A stretch of 59,183 bases of DNA from Eubacterium sp. (GTDB lineage Bacteria > Bacillota > Clostridia > Lachnospirales > Lachnospiraceae), in assembly GCA_017514785.1 (NCBI GenBank), contig JAFWIO010000046.1, positions 1 to 59,183 of the forward strand, read 5' to 3'. A model generated the notes under the pieces. That model made no database searches. It was not told the DNA's origin and worked only from the letters and a program-made list of their open reading frames with translations. Every line of letters begins with the position of its first letter. Position 1 is the first letter of the stretch. Of this stretch, positions 1 to 11,000 are shown in pieces. The translations under genes were made by a program, and so were the position numbers.

Positions 1-1
1 A

Positions 2-436
2 AAAGAAATCCAAGAAGTAATAGAGGGAATTGACCCATTAGACGGCGCCAAAGAATTCCTAGAAAAGCTAAAGGAAATCACACAGGTAATCATCATAAGT
101 GATACTTTTACACAGTTTGCAAAGCCACTTATGAAAAAGTTGGGATATCCTACACTTTTCTGTAATTCATTAGAGGTGGCGGAAGATGGAAAGATTCTAA
201 GCCACAAGATGAGATGTGAGAAGTCTAAACTTTCAACGGTTAAGGCTCTACAGTCTGTGGGATTTGAGACTATAGCAGCAGGCGATAGTTACAATGATAT
301 CGATATGATTCTAGCCAGCAAGGCAGGATTTTTATTCAGAACTACAGATCAACTAAAGAAAGACTATCCACAGTACGAGGCCTTCGAAGACTACGACAGT
401 TTCTTTGAAGCAATCAAAAAAGAACTTGATAAATAG
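2..436 (+). CDS. thrH: Phosphoserine phosphatase / homoserine phosphotransferase ThrH-like, 5'-truncated by window edge
   Basis: HAD-superfamily phosphatase of the ThrH type, which dephosphorylates phosphoserine and can move the phosphate to homoserine. The frame is open from base 2, so the first internal ATG (131) is not the start; the N-terminus with the DxD nucleophile motif lies outside the window. What is visible matches ThrH throughout: the motif II segment ISDTF near the start, then KPLMKKLGYPTLFCN, a basic KMRCEKSK stretch and the motif IV Mg-binding segment AAGDSYNDIDM. The C-terminus, ending in EAIKKELDK, is complete. Family assignment rests on this motif order and spacing; substrate preference cannot be read from the fragment. 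No gene for serine or threonine synthesis is seen beside it. Confidence 0.8.
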   Translation, partial: KEIQEVIEGIDPLDGAKEFLEKLKEITQVIIISDTFTQFAKPLMKKLGYPTLFCNSLEVAEDGKILSHKMRCEKSKLSTVKALQSVGFETIAAGDSYNDIDMILASKAGFLFRTTDQLKKDYPQYEAFEDYDSFFEAIKKELDK

Positions 437-514
437 CAAATTTTCATAAACTTTGTTATTTACAATATATATAGGCAGTTGTGAGGACGGACTTAAAGCA
501 AGGAGGACACCTAT

Positions 515-1678
515 ATGAAAAAATTATTACTATTGGTAGCGACATTAACATTTACACTTGGAATGAGTGCGATTGTTATGGCAGATACTCCATCTAACAT
601 TGATTACAAGAATATGCACATTGTATGGAGTGATGAGTTTAGTGGCAATACCTTGAACGAAAACTACTGGGAATACCAGACAGGCGACGGTAGCCAGTAT
701 GGAATCCCAGGCTGGGGTAATAACGAAAAGCAGTGGTACAGAGCTCAGAATGTAACAGTGGGCGATGGTATGCTTTCTATCACAGCTAAAAATGAAAACA
801 TAGCAGGAAAGAAATATACATCAGGCCGTATTAGAACTTGGGACGGAGATAATAACAAAGCAAAAGTATCTATCGGCAAAGGTTATGTGGAAGCTAGAAT
901 GAAGATCCCTTCAGCTAAAGGTATTTGGCCAGCATTTTGGATGCTTGGAAACAATGGCAAAACATGGCCAGCTTGTGGTGAGATTGACATAGAAGAATCA
1001 TTTAATATAGAAAGATTTGCACAGGCAACTATTCACTTCCCAGATAAAAACGGAGCAGATGTTTATCGATTTAACAAAACTCAACCAGAAGGATATGATA
1101 AGACAGGTTGGAATACATATGGCGTTTATCGAAATGGCGAAGAACTTAGTTTCTATCTAAATGGTAAAGAGTATGGATATTGGAAAACTCAAGACGACAA
1201 TGTTGGTAAGAAGTCAGTATTGAATGATGACTACCACATCCTACTTAACTTTGCCGTAGGCGGAAACTTAGCTGGTGGCGAGCCACCTTCAGGAACACTT
1301 CCTCTAACAATGAATGTAGATTACGTTCGTTACTATCAGGATGGAGCTCCAGCGCCTACAGTTAAACCAACAGTAAAACCAACTACAGTATCTAAGCCGG
1401 CAAAGGCAAAGATTAAATCGCTTAAGTATAAGAAGAAAAGAAAACTAATCGTAAAACTTAAAAAGATTAAAGGAGCAGCAGGATACCAGGTAAGATGGTG
1501 TGACAGCAAATCCTTTGACGGTTACGAGCAGAAGAATACAAAGAAACTAAAACTTACAATTAAAGGCCTAGAGAAACACACAAAGTATTGGGTAAAAGCT
1601 AGAGCATATAAGAAAGAAAATGGCGCAAAACTTTACGGTAAGTGGAGTGCTAAGAAGAGCAAAAAAGTTAAAAAATAA
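515..1678 (+). CDS. Secreted glycoside hydrolase family 16 beta-glucanase with basic Fn3-like C-terminal domain
   Basis: Exported endo-beta-glucanase (lichenase/laminarinase type) of 387 aa. Residues 1-23 form a signal peptide cleaved near VMA-DT. The GH16 beta-jelly-roll spans about 35-278, with the catalytic signature E156-I-D158-I-E160, where E156 is the expected nucleophile and E160 the acid/base, preceded by the family-typical WPAFWMLG. A Pro/Thr/Lys linker (about 279-297) leads to a lysine-rich Fn3-like domain ending WSAKKSKKVKK. That domain recurs in the transglutaminase-like protein at 3581-4831, suggesting a shared cell-surface retention module (inference). The ATG at 515 follows a good GGAGG. 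No terminator separates it from the TPR gene 21 bases downstream, so they may be co-transcribed. Exact glucan linkage cannot be told. Confidence 0.9.
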   Translation: MKKLLLLVATLTFTLGMSAIVMADTPSNIDYKNMHIVWSDEFSGNTLNENYWEYQTGDGSQYGIPGWGNNEKQWYRAQNVTVGDGMLSITAKNENIAGKKYTSGRIRTWDGDNNKAKVSIGKGYVEARMKIPSAKGIWPAFWMLGNNGKTWPACGEIDIEESFNIERFAQATIHFPDKNGADVYRFNKTQPEGYDKTGWNTYGVYRNGEELSFYLNGKEYGYWKTQDDNVGKKSVLNDDYHILLNFAVGGNLAGGEPPSGTLPLTMNVDYVRYYQDGAPAPTVKPTVKPTTVSKPAKAKIKSLKYKKKRKLIVKLKKIKGAAGYQVRWCDSKSFDGYEQKNTKKLKLTIKGLEKHTKYWVKARAYKKENGAKLYGKWSAKKSKKVKK

Positions 1679-1699
1679 ATTTTAAGGAAGTTTAGGAAA

Positions 1700-3505
1700 A
1701 TGAGTGATAAGAAAGAATCTAATTCAAAGAAAGAGGTAGACGAGAGTAGATATACTACCTTGATTGAACTCGAGCAGAATCTTTGGACATATGGCTCTCC
1801 AGTCATTGTGGAAAAAGGTATTTTGGAAAATGATAAGGTTAGCAACAAAAACAGAATTAACCTTAAGTTTAAGAATATTTTCCCAGAGGATATCAGAGAT
1901 GTATATCTAACAGTAATTGCCAAAGATCCAGAGGGCAGAGTGGATGAGATTGAACATTCATATAAAGCACTCGGACAAAAGTATCTAACTACAAAAGGCG
2001 TGGCAAAACTTACTATCGACAACAAAGACGCGAACGACTTTAAAGTTCGCTTGGATAGAGTTGTCTTTGAAGATGGCCGCGTGTGGGAAAAGGCTGATGC
2101 TATTCTAGAGTCTCAAGGTGAGATTGAAGATATGGAAGAGTTCGCCGAAGGAAACCTAAAAGAGTACGAAGATGCTTACAAGGCAGCTCTTAACTATGTG
2201 CAAGCAGACGGCACAGAGCATATCTCAGAAGGTATTACTATACTAGAGAAGATTCACTGGTACAAAGACTCTGATGATAGACTAAATGATGCATATAAAA
2301 AGTTTGAAGCTGCAAAGCAAAACGAAGAGAGAAAGAAGAGTAGAGAAGATTCTATAAAGAAACGTGAAGTACTAGTTAAGAAGAGATTTAAAATAGCAAT
2401 GGGCGTGGTAATTGCAGTTGTTATTTTGATTGTACTCTCAGTTGTTTCATTCTTTATTCCTAACATCCAATATGGAAAAGCAAAGAGATTATTAAAAGCA
2501 GAAAAGTATGTACAGGCCGCTAAGGAATTTGACGATCTAAACGGATTCCTAAAGAGCGAAGACTACGAAGCGGAATGTTATTACAATATCGGACTAGATT
2601 ATCTAAAGAAGAACGACGAAGAAAAAGCCAAAAAGAATTTCCAAAAGGCTTATGATGCTGATGCTAATTCAGAGTATGGCGAAGTAGCTAACTCATTCCT
2701 AGATTACTATAGAGGTGAGGAAGCATTAAAGGAAAATAAGATAGATGATGCTTACAACTACTTCAAAAAGAGCGCTGACTCTGCATCAGATATTAACCTA
2801 GCAAACAAAGCCAGTGCTGGTTTTGCACAAGTTTCCTTTGTAAAGGGCAAGTATAAAGAAGCTTGGGATTCTATTCAGAACGTTTACTCAAAAGATCCAC
2901 AGACATACCAAGCACAGTATGCACAGTACGGATACGAGTATGCTAAGCAACTTATTGGCAAAGAAAAATACAAAAAAGGTATTGAAGTATACAACAAGGT
3001 TGCGAAACTTTCAAAAGAACAGAATCTAAACGAAGTAATTTACAACAAAGCAAAAGCGATTGCGGCAAAGGGAAATATTGCTGCAGCATCTGACTTGCTA
3101 AGCAAGATAGCAAAGGGATATCCAAAAGCAGCTAGACTTAATGATAAGATGCTTAAGTTTGACCGCAAGGTTAAGACTTGGCTTGGACTATGGAAACACC
3201 ATGGCAAGGTTAAGGGCAAGAAGAAAACTTATCGTATTTATATCAAAGAAGTATTGTATAAAGGTGACATGTGTCTCAGCATAACTGATAAGAATAATAA
3301 AAAGTTGGGCTTCGATACAGTTATCAGTAGAAAGAATAGAGTAACACAGATTGAAGTAACTCCAAGTCATATCCACTTTAAACTTAAGAGATATGATGAC
3401 CAGAAATTTACATACAACAAGAAGGTTCCAAACAAGATGACAAGAATCTGGAAATATGGTGGAGAAAAATTCAAATCTAAGTATAAGAGAAAAGTAAAGA
3501 AATAA
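1700..3505 (+). CDS. Single-pass membrane protein with cytoplasmic beta-rich N-domain and extracellular TPR-like repeats
   Basis: Unrecognised 601-aa protein. Residues 1-20 are charged. Residues 21-135 look like a compact beta domain (FKNIFPEDIRDVYLTV, DRVVFEDGRVW). Residues 150-225 are helical and highly charged. Residues 231-254 are one strong transmembrane helix preceded by KKR, which predicts an inside N-terminus. Residues 256-490 hold helical TPR-like units (AAKEFDDL, YYNIGLDYLKK, ALKENKIDDAYNYFKKSA). A basic C-terminal domain follows and ends KYKRKVKK. It has no signal peptide and no enzymatic motif. It lies between two secreted enzymes that share a basic Fn3 domain, so a scaffold or surface-assembly role is possible but unproven. 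The start at 1700 has a moderate AAGGAAG site. Confidence 0.55.
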   Translation: MSDKKESNSKKEVDESRYTTLIELEQNLWTYGSPVIVEKGILENDKVSNKNRINLKFKNIFPEDIRDVYLTVIAKDPEGRVDEIEHSYKALGQKYLTTKGVAKLTIDNKDANDFKVRLDRVVFEDGRVWEKADAILESQGEIEDMEEFAEGNLKEYEDAYKAALNYVQADGTEHISEGITILEKIHWYKDSDDRLNDAYKKFEAAKQNEERKKSREDSIKKREVLVKKRFKIAMGVVIAVVILIVLSVVSFFIPNIQYGKAKRLLKAEKYVQAAKEFDDLNGFLKSEDYEAECYYNIGLDYLKKNDEEKAKKNFQKAYDADANSEYGEVANSFLDYYRGEEALKENKIDDAYNYFKKSADSASDINLANKASAGFAQVSFVKGKYKEAWDSIQNVYSKDPQTYQAQYAQYGYEYAKQLIGKEKYKKGIEVYNKVAKLSKEQNLNEVIYNKAKAIAAKGNIAAASDLLSKIAKGYPKAARLNDKMLKFDRKVKTWLGLWKHHGKVKGKKKTYRIYIKEVLYKGDMCLSITDKNNKKLGFDTVISRKNRVTQIEVTPSHIHFKLKRYDDQKFTYNKKVPNKMTRIWKYGGEKFKSKYKRKVKK

Positions 3506-3517
3506 TAACACAATAAA

Positions 3518-3555
3518 ATGAAGCTCTTTGAATTATTTCGAAGAGCTTCATATAT
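3518..3555 (+). terminator. Hairpin terminator after TPR protein gene
   Basis: A 13-bp stem (3518-3530 with 3539-3551, one G-U pair) with an 8-base AT loop lies 13 bases after the stop codon. The following T-run is weak, so termination may be partial. Confidence 0.7.
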
Positions 3556-3580
3556 GTTATTGGAAAGTTAAGGGGAAACC

Positions 3581-4831
3581 ATGTATAAGAAAATAGTAGC
3601 TTGTGTTTTGACGCTGACGATGATGCTGTCTGTATCACCGGTCCTGGCAAAACAGAAAAGCGAAACAGTAAAAAGTGGAACTGTAAACTCAATTACAAAT
3701 GAATACAAGAAAGCGACTCTCAAGGCTAATACTAAGCTAAACGCTTCTATTAGTAATAAGTCTGCTTACAAGAGTATTACAGAAGCTGGCACTACAGCTC
3801 GTAAGCAAGTGTACGATCACAAGGGAACAGTAGTAGTGAAACTTAAGAGCAAGAGCGCGGAGTATCAGAAGGTGTTTGAATCGCTAGAGAAAGTGATTTA
3901 CGCCGAGACTGCTAGTTCTAGCCAAGGTGATTTCATGAAATGGGATGTGGATGAAACAGAGACAGAGTTTTCTGCCAAAAAATCAGGTTCCTACTATTAC
4001 TATACATTCACAATGCATATTGATTACCTAACTACTTTGTCGGAGAGAAAGAAACTGGATGCTAAAGTAGATGAGGTAATTAGTAGTTTTAAATTTACAA
4101 ACAAGACATCTACACATGAAAAGATAAAGAAAGTGTATGATTACGTGTGCGAAAACGTTTCCTACGCCAAAAGTTCATCTAATGAAAAAGTGTACTCTGC
4201 ATACTCGGCCCTAATTAACAAAAAGGCTGTTTGCCAGGGATATGCCACACTTATCTACAAGATGTACAGAACTTTGGGCATTTCTACTAGAGTGATAGCC
4301 GGCAACTCTTCCTTTAGCGGGGACAACCACGGATGGAACATCGTAAAACTAGGAAGTTACTTCTATAATATAGACGCTACATGGGATTCTACTTTGAAAC
4401 ACGCCAATAAAAGTTATAACTACTTTTTAAAGGGCGACTCCTTCAAAGGACACACAAGATGGTCAGAATACAACACATATTCTTTCTATTACAACTATCC
4501 AATGGCAGCTAAGGCATATAGTTCGAAAGTAGCGGCAAAAGCCTGCAGCAAAACAAAGATTGCAAACTTTAAGAATAAAAAGCCTAAGTTCAAGAGTGTT
4601 TCTAGGAAGAAAGTAGTATTTAAGAAGATTAAAAATGCTACATACCAGTTTAAGTATTCAGGCGTTAATAATTTCAAGAAAAAATATACGATCACTGTAA
4701 ATACTAAAAAAACAAAGTATAAACTAAAGAAACTTAGAAAGGGAGTTACATACTGGGTGAAGTTTAGGACCCGCAAAAAGATAGGCTCCAAAAAGTATTA
4801 TTCGAAGTGGTCAGCCATAAAGGCAATTTAA
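3581..4831 (+). CDS. Secreted transglutaminase-like (papain-fold) protein with basic Fn3-like C-terminal domain
   Basis: 416-aa exported protein. The signal peptide (1-23) ends near VLA-KQ. Residues 30-175 are a lysine-rich, mainly helical region of unknown role. The transglutaminase-like core (about 178-275) has an intact catalytic triad: C218 in KAVCQGYA, H250 in DNHGWNIV and D265 in YNIDATWD. Such cores act as proteases, amidases or cross-linkers on cell-surface substrates; which one cannot be told. Residues about 330-416 form a lysine-rich Fn3-like domain ending YYSKWSAIKAI, matching the C-terminal domain of the GH16 enzyme at 515-1678. The gene has terminators on both sides, so it is probably a single transcription unit. 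Confidence 0.85.
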   Translation: MYKKIVACVLTLTMMLSVSPVLAKQKSETVKSGTVNSITNEYKKATLKANTKLNASISNKSAYKSITEAGTTARKQVYDHKGTVVVKLKSKSAEYQKVFESLEKVIYAETASSSQGDFMKWDVDETETEFSAKKSGSYYYYTFTMHIDYLTTLSERKKLDAKVDEVISSFKFTNKTSTHEKIKKVYDYVCENVSYAKSSSNEKVYSAYSALINKKAVCQGYATLIYKMYRTLGISTRVIAGNSSFSGDNHGWNIVKLGSYFYNIDATWDSTLKHANKSYNYFLKGDSFKGHTRWSEYNTYSFYYNYPMAAKAYSSKVAAKACSKTKIANFKNKKPKFKSVSRKKVVFKKIKNATYQFKYSGVNNFKKKYTITVNTKKTKYKLKKLRKGVTYWVKFRTRKKIGSKKYYSKWSAIKAI

Positions 4832-4846
4832 TTAATAATAAATAAT

Positions 4847-4886
4847 AAAACCTCGTTGTTTATAGAAAAACAGCGAGGTTTTTTCT
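4847..4886 (+). terminator. Rho-independent terminator after transglutaminase-like gene
   Basis: A 12-bp stem (4847-4858 with 4871-4882, one G-U) around the core CCTCG/CGAGG, followed by TTTTC. It separates the upstream surface genes from the first giant-protein cassette. Confidence 0.85.
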
Positions 4887-4944
4887 ATTTTATAGCGCTT
4901 TACCGCGTTGAAACAAAAAATGAAACCGACTAAAATATACGCAC

Positions 4945-4973
4945 TTCATATAAAAAAGATACTATCATATAAT
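4945..4973 (+). promoter_or_regulatory. Promoter of giant-protein cassette 1
   Basis: TTCATA at 4945-4950, a 17-base spacer and a perfect TATAAT at 4968-4973. The block aligns without gaps to the promoter of cassette 2 (14377-14405): both read GCACTT-Y-ATA, seven bases, GATACT, four bases, TATAAT. The shared non-consensus GATACT inside the spacer suggests a common regulator or common descent. Confidence 0.7.
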
Positions 4974-4998
4974 AAAATGTACAATACTAGAATGTATC

Positions 4999-5039
4999 AT
5001 TGGGTCTAGTGTGCCCTTTTGGTGATACTATGACCTAAT
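4999..5039 (+). promoter_or_regulatory. Leader hairpin in 5' UTR of giant gene 1
   Basis: A long imperfect hairpin: 4999-5006 pairs with 5032-5039 (one G-U), 5007-5012 with 5025-5030 (one G-U), with one bulged base at 5031. It lies between the predicted transcript start and the ribosome-binding site. It is not followed by a T-run, so an mRNA-stabilising or regulatory role is likelier than termination. Cassette 2 has a hairpin in the equivalent place. Confidence 0.55.
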
Positions 5040-5080
5040 ATGGGAACTAATATATTCATACTCGAAAGGAGAAAAATGAG

Positions 5081-8000
5081 ATGAAAAAGTACTTGAAAAG
5101 AGTTATTGCTATCGTGGCAGCGATCGCAATGACAGTGACAGGAATGACGTTTACACCGTCAAAGACAAGTGCTGCTACCGATTGGATTGATGTGGCGGAT
5201 TCTAGAATACCTACAGCAACATCTGGTTCAGCAGCTACAGTTGAAAGGTATACCCTTGGAACAGCGACAGATTTCGATGAGCAAGGTGTTTGGGACTTGC
5301 AATCTTCGCAAAACCAATGGGCTAACTGGCATGGTAGATATAAAAATGCCGATGATTATGAAGGGTTTACAGTCCACAACCAAGTTTATCAAAACAGAGG
5401 TGGTATTTATGTTTGGACTCACGACTTGAAACCTCAGTCTGCATTTAATCTACAGCAAGGTAAAACATACCATTTAACAGTTACGGTTGATTTTACTGGA
5501 GTTAATGCAGATCAGCCTACCCAGATGGTTACAGAGGGTGGAGATACTAATATGGATGTGTCTAAAACTGCGACAGCAGGCGCTAGCACACAGACATACG
5601 AAGCAGATGTAGTGCCAGGTAGTGGTGAATTTAACTTGAAGTTCTGCTATACAAAGAACTATCAAACTTGTGAAGTTGGTACATTTACATTTACAAGTAT
5701 TGTATTTGAAGAAGCAGATACATTTATACCGCTAGCTAATGCTACAATTACACAACCTAGTGGTACACCTTGGACGCTTTTTGCAGAGACAAATGGCGAT
5801 AATAAATGGGGTCGAATGTCTTATGACATAGATGGAACAGCGGCCAATGTTAACGGAACTAACATAAGAGTAGACAATGGCTCTGGATGGATGGAAGCAT
5901 GGGCTACATATGCTAAATTACTTAATTATGGAGCTATTGCTAAAGATACAGATAATCATTCGCTTGTAGATGGAAACTTCTATGAAGCTACTATAAATTA
6001 TAGTGTTAGTCAGACTACACCTACACCAGTGTCAGGAGAACCTAGAATGCTAGGAGTTAACTTCTTTGGACAGGGCGTGGAGGAATATGAAGTAGATTCG
6101 TTAACTAATAATATAACTATTGAAGATTTCCAATATGATGCAAGTAACGATGATATTATTTTCTGGCTTGATGAAATAAAAGCCGGAACAGAATTTAGAG
6201 TAGATTCTATTACATTCACACCAGTTGAAAGTGGATGGGGAATGGTACCTGTAAGAGCAACAGATACTGATCCTAAATTTACACCTACTGGCACACCATG
6301 GACTATTAATGTACTTAGAAATGAACAAGAAACAGACGGAACTTGGGGTCAGATGAAGTACAAAGTAGATGGTGATGCATCTGCTATTGGTAGTACAAAG
6401 ATGAGACTACTTAGCACATCAGGTGTTAAGTCTAACTGGTGGAATTCAGCTGCATTGGTAGATTATGCTACAACAGCTGGATTAGAAGAAGACTTTACTT
6501 ATACAGGTACTATTACATTTAATAGTACAAATGCTACAGAAAGTGGCAAGAAACTATATGTATATTTCCAAGGTAATGAGTACGCATTCTCACTTAACTC
6601 AGGAAATACTACATTAAATATACCTTCTTTCGTTTATGATTCAGGTGCTTCTAAAGATATCGAATTTAACTTTGAGGAGATACCTAATAATACAGATGTT
6701 TATGTAAATGATATTACATTTACAAAAGCACAAGATGAACAAGACTTTGTTGTAGTACCACATAGTGTGGATCATATTGCAACAAAGAATAATATTAATA
6801 CACCATGGACTTTACATGCTGAATACAATGGTGTTCCAGAGACTGGTACATGGGGCAAACTATGGTACAAAGTAGCTGGTACTACTCAGGCTCAGATTCA
6901 GGATATGGGAAGTACTACTATTAGAGTAGTAAACAATGCTGCAGCAGAGCAGTGGGTAAGTGCTAAACTTGCAAACTACACTGTTGGAAAGATGACAGCA
7001 GGACACTCATATACATGTACAGTTACATGGGATTACGAAGATAATTCTAATAAGTCAGGCGCTTCAGGCGATATCCTAAGTATGGCTATCCCTGGTGCTG
7101 AAGATGGAAACAATACATTTAACATGGACGCAGATGATGAAACATTCACTACTCCAGAGTTTGAATTTAATGGTTCAAGTTCAGATGTTGTTTTCGCATT
7201 AGATAAGTTAAGAAAAGGAAGTGACATTTCAATTAAGAGTGTTACTTTTGAACAGACTGATGATGATTTTACTGTATTAACAAATGACGGTGAGTATTAT
7301 GCTATCAGTGGTACACCATGGAAGTTAAGAGCAAACGGAACAGGCGATTCACATGGTGCTATGAAATATAAAGTTGATAGTCCTGCAGCTACTATTGGCA
7401 ACACTACTATGAGACTTACAGCAACAGGTGAGAACAAACAGTGGTGGTGGTTATCAGCAAAATTAGAAGATTATGCTACAACAGCAGGATTAATTGAAGA
7501 CTTTACATATAGTGGAAGCGTGGTTGTTAATGTTAGCCAGGCAGTTCCAGCACAGGCATTAGATATTGTATTTAATAATCATACATTTACAAATGCTAGC
7601 GCATTAACAGCAGGAACAAACACAATTCCATTGAGTCAGTTTGTATACACTCCAGCTGAATCTAAAGATATTGAATTCAACTTGGGTGGAATGCCAAACA
7701 AGACTGACTTCTCAGTTTCAAGCATTACATTTACAGCAGTTAACCCTGAAGGCTGGATTCCAGCAGCTCAGAACACTGATGTAACAGCAGGCGTATGGAC
7801 ACTACATTCACAGTACGATGGACAACCTACAGGAACATGGGGAAGAATGTGGTATAAGACATCTGGATCAGATTTAGATGACACTACTGTTAAGGTAATG
7901 GGACCAGGTGGAGAATACGTTTGGAACACAGCTACATTAACAGACTATTTGGCAAGTAGAATGTCAGCAGGTCATACATATGCAGTTGATATTGACTACA

Positions 8001-11000
8001 CTATTGCTAACGCTACAGCAGGTGATACAGTAACTATTACGGTTGGAAATAACCCTGGTTCAGTAGAGTCTGTTGCTAACGGATTAAACGCATATAGTAT
8101 TGAGTCATTTGAATATGACGGTACTAATGAAGATATTCAATTCATTCCAGACGGACTCACAAAGGGAGCTGAATTTACAGTTACTGGAATTACAATTGAA
8201 CAGTTGGATGCTGGATTTGAAAATGTACCATCAAATAATGAAAACTTTAAACCAGCAGCAAATAACCCATGGACATTGTTCGCAGCATATAATGCAAGCA
8301 CAAATACATGGGGTGCTATGAAGTATAAAGTAGAAGGAACAGGAGAAGATGTTTCTGATACTACAATGCGTCTAGTGACAAACAGTCAGTCAGATGACTA
8401 TAACTGGACAATAGGAACATTAAAGAACTATGCTACTACAGCAGGTCTTGATACAGACTTTGCATACACAGGAGCAATAGTAATTAATGATGAAGCTGAA
8501 GGAACAATTAAAGTAGTAGTAGACGGAACAGAATATACTCAAGATTTGAGTCAGAGTCATACTATTGCAATTCCTCAGTTTACATTTACTGGAGCATCTA
8601 ATGACATTACATTCTTCTTCAATAATATGGAAGATGGAACAGACTTTAATGTAGAAAGCATCACATTTACAAGAGTGGATGCAGGATGGCAGAAGGTTCC
8701 AGCAAACAATGAAACATTTAAACCATCACAGGAAAACCCATGGACATTGACTACTATCAATGATGGCGTTAATACATGGGGTAAGATGCAGTATAAGGTA
8801 GATGGAACTGCATCAGCAGTAAATGGAACAACTATTAAGGTTGTAAATGCTGGCGGAACAGAAGAGTGGAACTTTGCTAAGTTAAAGAACTACTTAACAA
8901 GTGAAATGTCAGCAGGACATACATATTCATTTGATATGACATACACAATTGCAGGCGCATCAGCAAATGATAAGATGACAATTGCAGTTGCAAACAACCC
9001 AGGCTCATTAGAGACAGTATCAAATGGAACAAACACATACAGTATTGAGTCATTTGACTATGATGGAACAAATAGTGACATCGTATTTATGCTAGATAAG
9101 CTATCAAATGGCACAACACTAAAAGTGAATAGTATTACAATTACACAGTTAGATGCTGGATTTGAAAATGTACCAGCAAACGTAACTGGCGGATATAATC
9201 CAGATGGAACCCCATGGTACTTAACAGTAACTTATGGTGGAAATTCATGGGGAGCAATGAAGTACAAGGTAGAAGATCCATCTTCTGCACTAGGAAACAC
9301 AACACTTAGACTAGTTAACAACAGTCAAACAACAGAATATTCATGGACAAGTGCTGCGTTACCTAACTACGCTACTACAGCAGGATTAGAGAGTGACTTT
9401 GATTACACAGGATCAATCATTATTGATTCAGCAGCAGAAGGAATTCTAAAAGTAGTAGTAGATGGAACAGAGTATACATTAGATCTAAGCCAGAGTCATA
9501 CATTATCAATTCCTCAGTTCACATTTAGAGGAGCTGCTAATGGTGGATCAGATGATATTGTATTCATGTTTGATCAGATGGAAAACGGCACAGACTTTAG
9601 TGTAGTAAGCATGTCATTCCCAAGAGTAGATAATGGATGGCAGAAGGTTCCAGCAAACAATGAAACATTTAAACCATCACAGGATAACCCATGGACATTA
9701 ACCACTATCAATGATGGCGTTAATACATGGGGTAAGATGCAGTATAAGGTAGATGGAACTGCATCAGCAGTAAACGGAACAACTATTAAGGTTGTGAACG
9801 CTGGCGGAACAGAAGAGTGGAACTTTGCTAAGTTAAAGAACTACTTAACAAGTGAGATGTCAGCAGGACATACATATTCATTTGATATGACATACACAAT
9901 TGCAGGCGCATCAGCAAATGATAAGGTGACAATTGCAGTTGCAAACAACCCAGGCTCATTAGAGACAGTATCAAATGGAACAAACACATATAGTATTGAG
10001 TCATTTGACTATGATGGAACAAATAGTGACATCGTATTTATGCTAGATAAGCTATCAAATGGCACAACACTAAAAGTAAATAGTATTACAATCCAACAGT
10101 TAGACGCTGGATACGAAAACGTACCAGCCAATGTTCAAGCCGGATATAATCCAACTGGAACACCATGGTACTTGACTGTTACAAATGATGGCTCATCATC
10201 ATGGGGAGCAATGAAGTATAAAGTAGATGGTCAATCAGGAGTGGTTGGTGATACTTCATTCATACTTACAAATAACAGTGGTACAACAGATTACTCATGG
10301 ACAAGTGCTACATTGAAGAATTATGCTCCTACAGCAGGATTGGAAAGTGACTTCGCATATACAGGTTCAATTCAATTCAACCCAGAAGCTGAAGGAACAG
10401 TTTCAGTAACATTCAATGGCACAACATATACAAAGACATTCTCAAATGCAGAAGGCGGACACACACTTACAATCCCAGAATTCACATATCGTGGAGCTGA
10501 TTACGGTGAGAGTGATGACTTCGTATTCAACTTTGACCTAATGACAAATGGTACAGAGTTTGCAGTTGAGAATATGACATTTGTAAGAGTTGAACCAGAA
10601 TGGATTAAGGTTCCTGGAACAGAAGGCGGCGTAAGCCCTACTGGTACTCCATGGACACTAAAATCATTCAATAACAAATCAACTACATGGGGCAGAATGC
10701 AGTATAAGGTAGATAGCCCTGCATCAGATATTGGTAACACAACTATGAGACTAATCAATATGGGTGGTGACAACGAATGGAACTTCGCCGTATTGGAAGG
10801 TTATGCAGCATCTAATATGTCAGTTGGCAAATTCTATACAGCAACTGTTCAATATCAGTATGATGATAATGGATTTGGCAAGTCAGGAGCTGCAGGAGAC
10901 GAATTAACAATGTCTCTAAACGGAACATCTTATGACTTAGATGTAGATGAGACTTCATTTACAACAGAAGAGTTTAACTATACAGGTAGTGATTCAGATG

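Noticed and set aside
5228-5422. Many short minus-strand and off-frame open readings inside the giant gene and the ribosomal/polymerase genes
   Set aside because: They lie wholly inside well-supported genes, have no ribosome-binding sites and recur only because the coding repeats recur.
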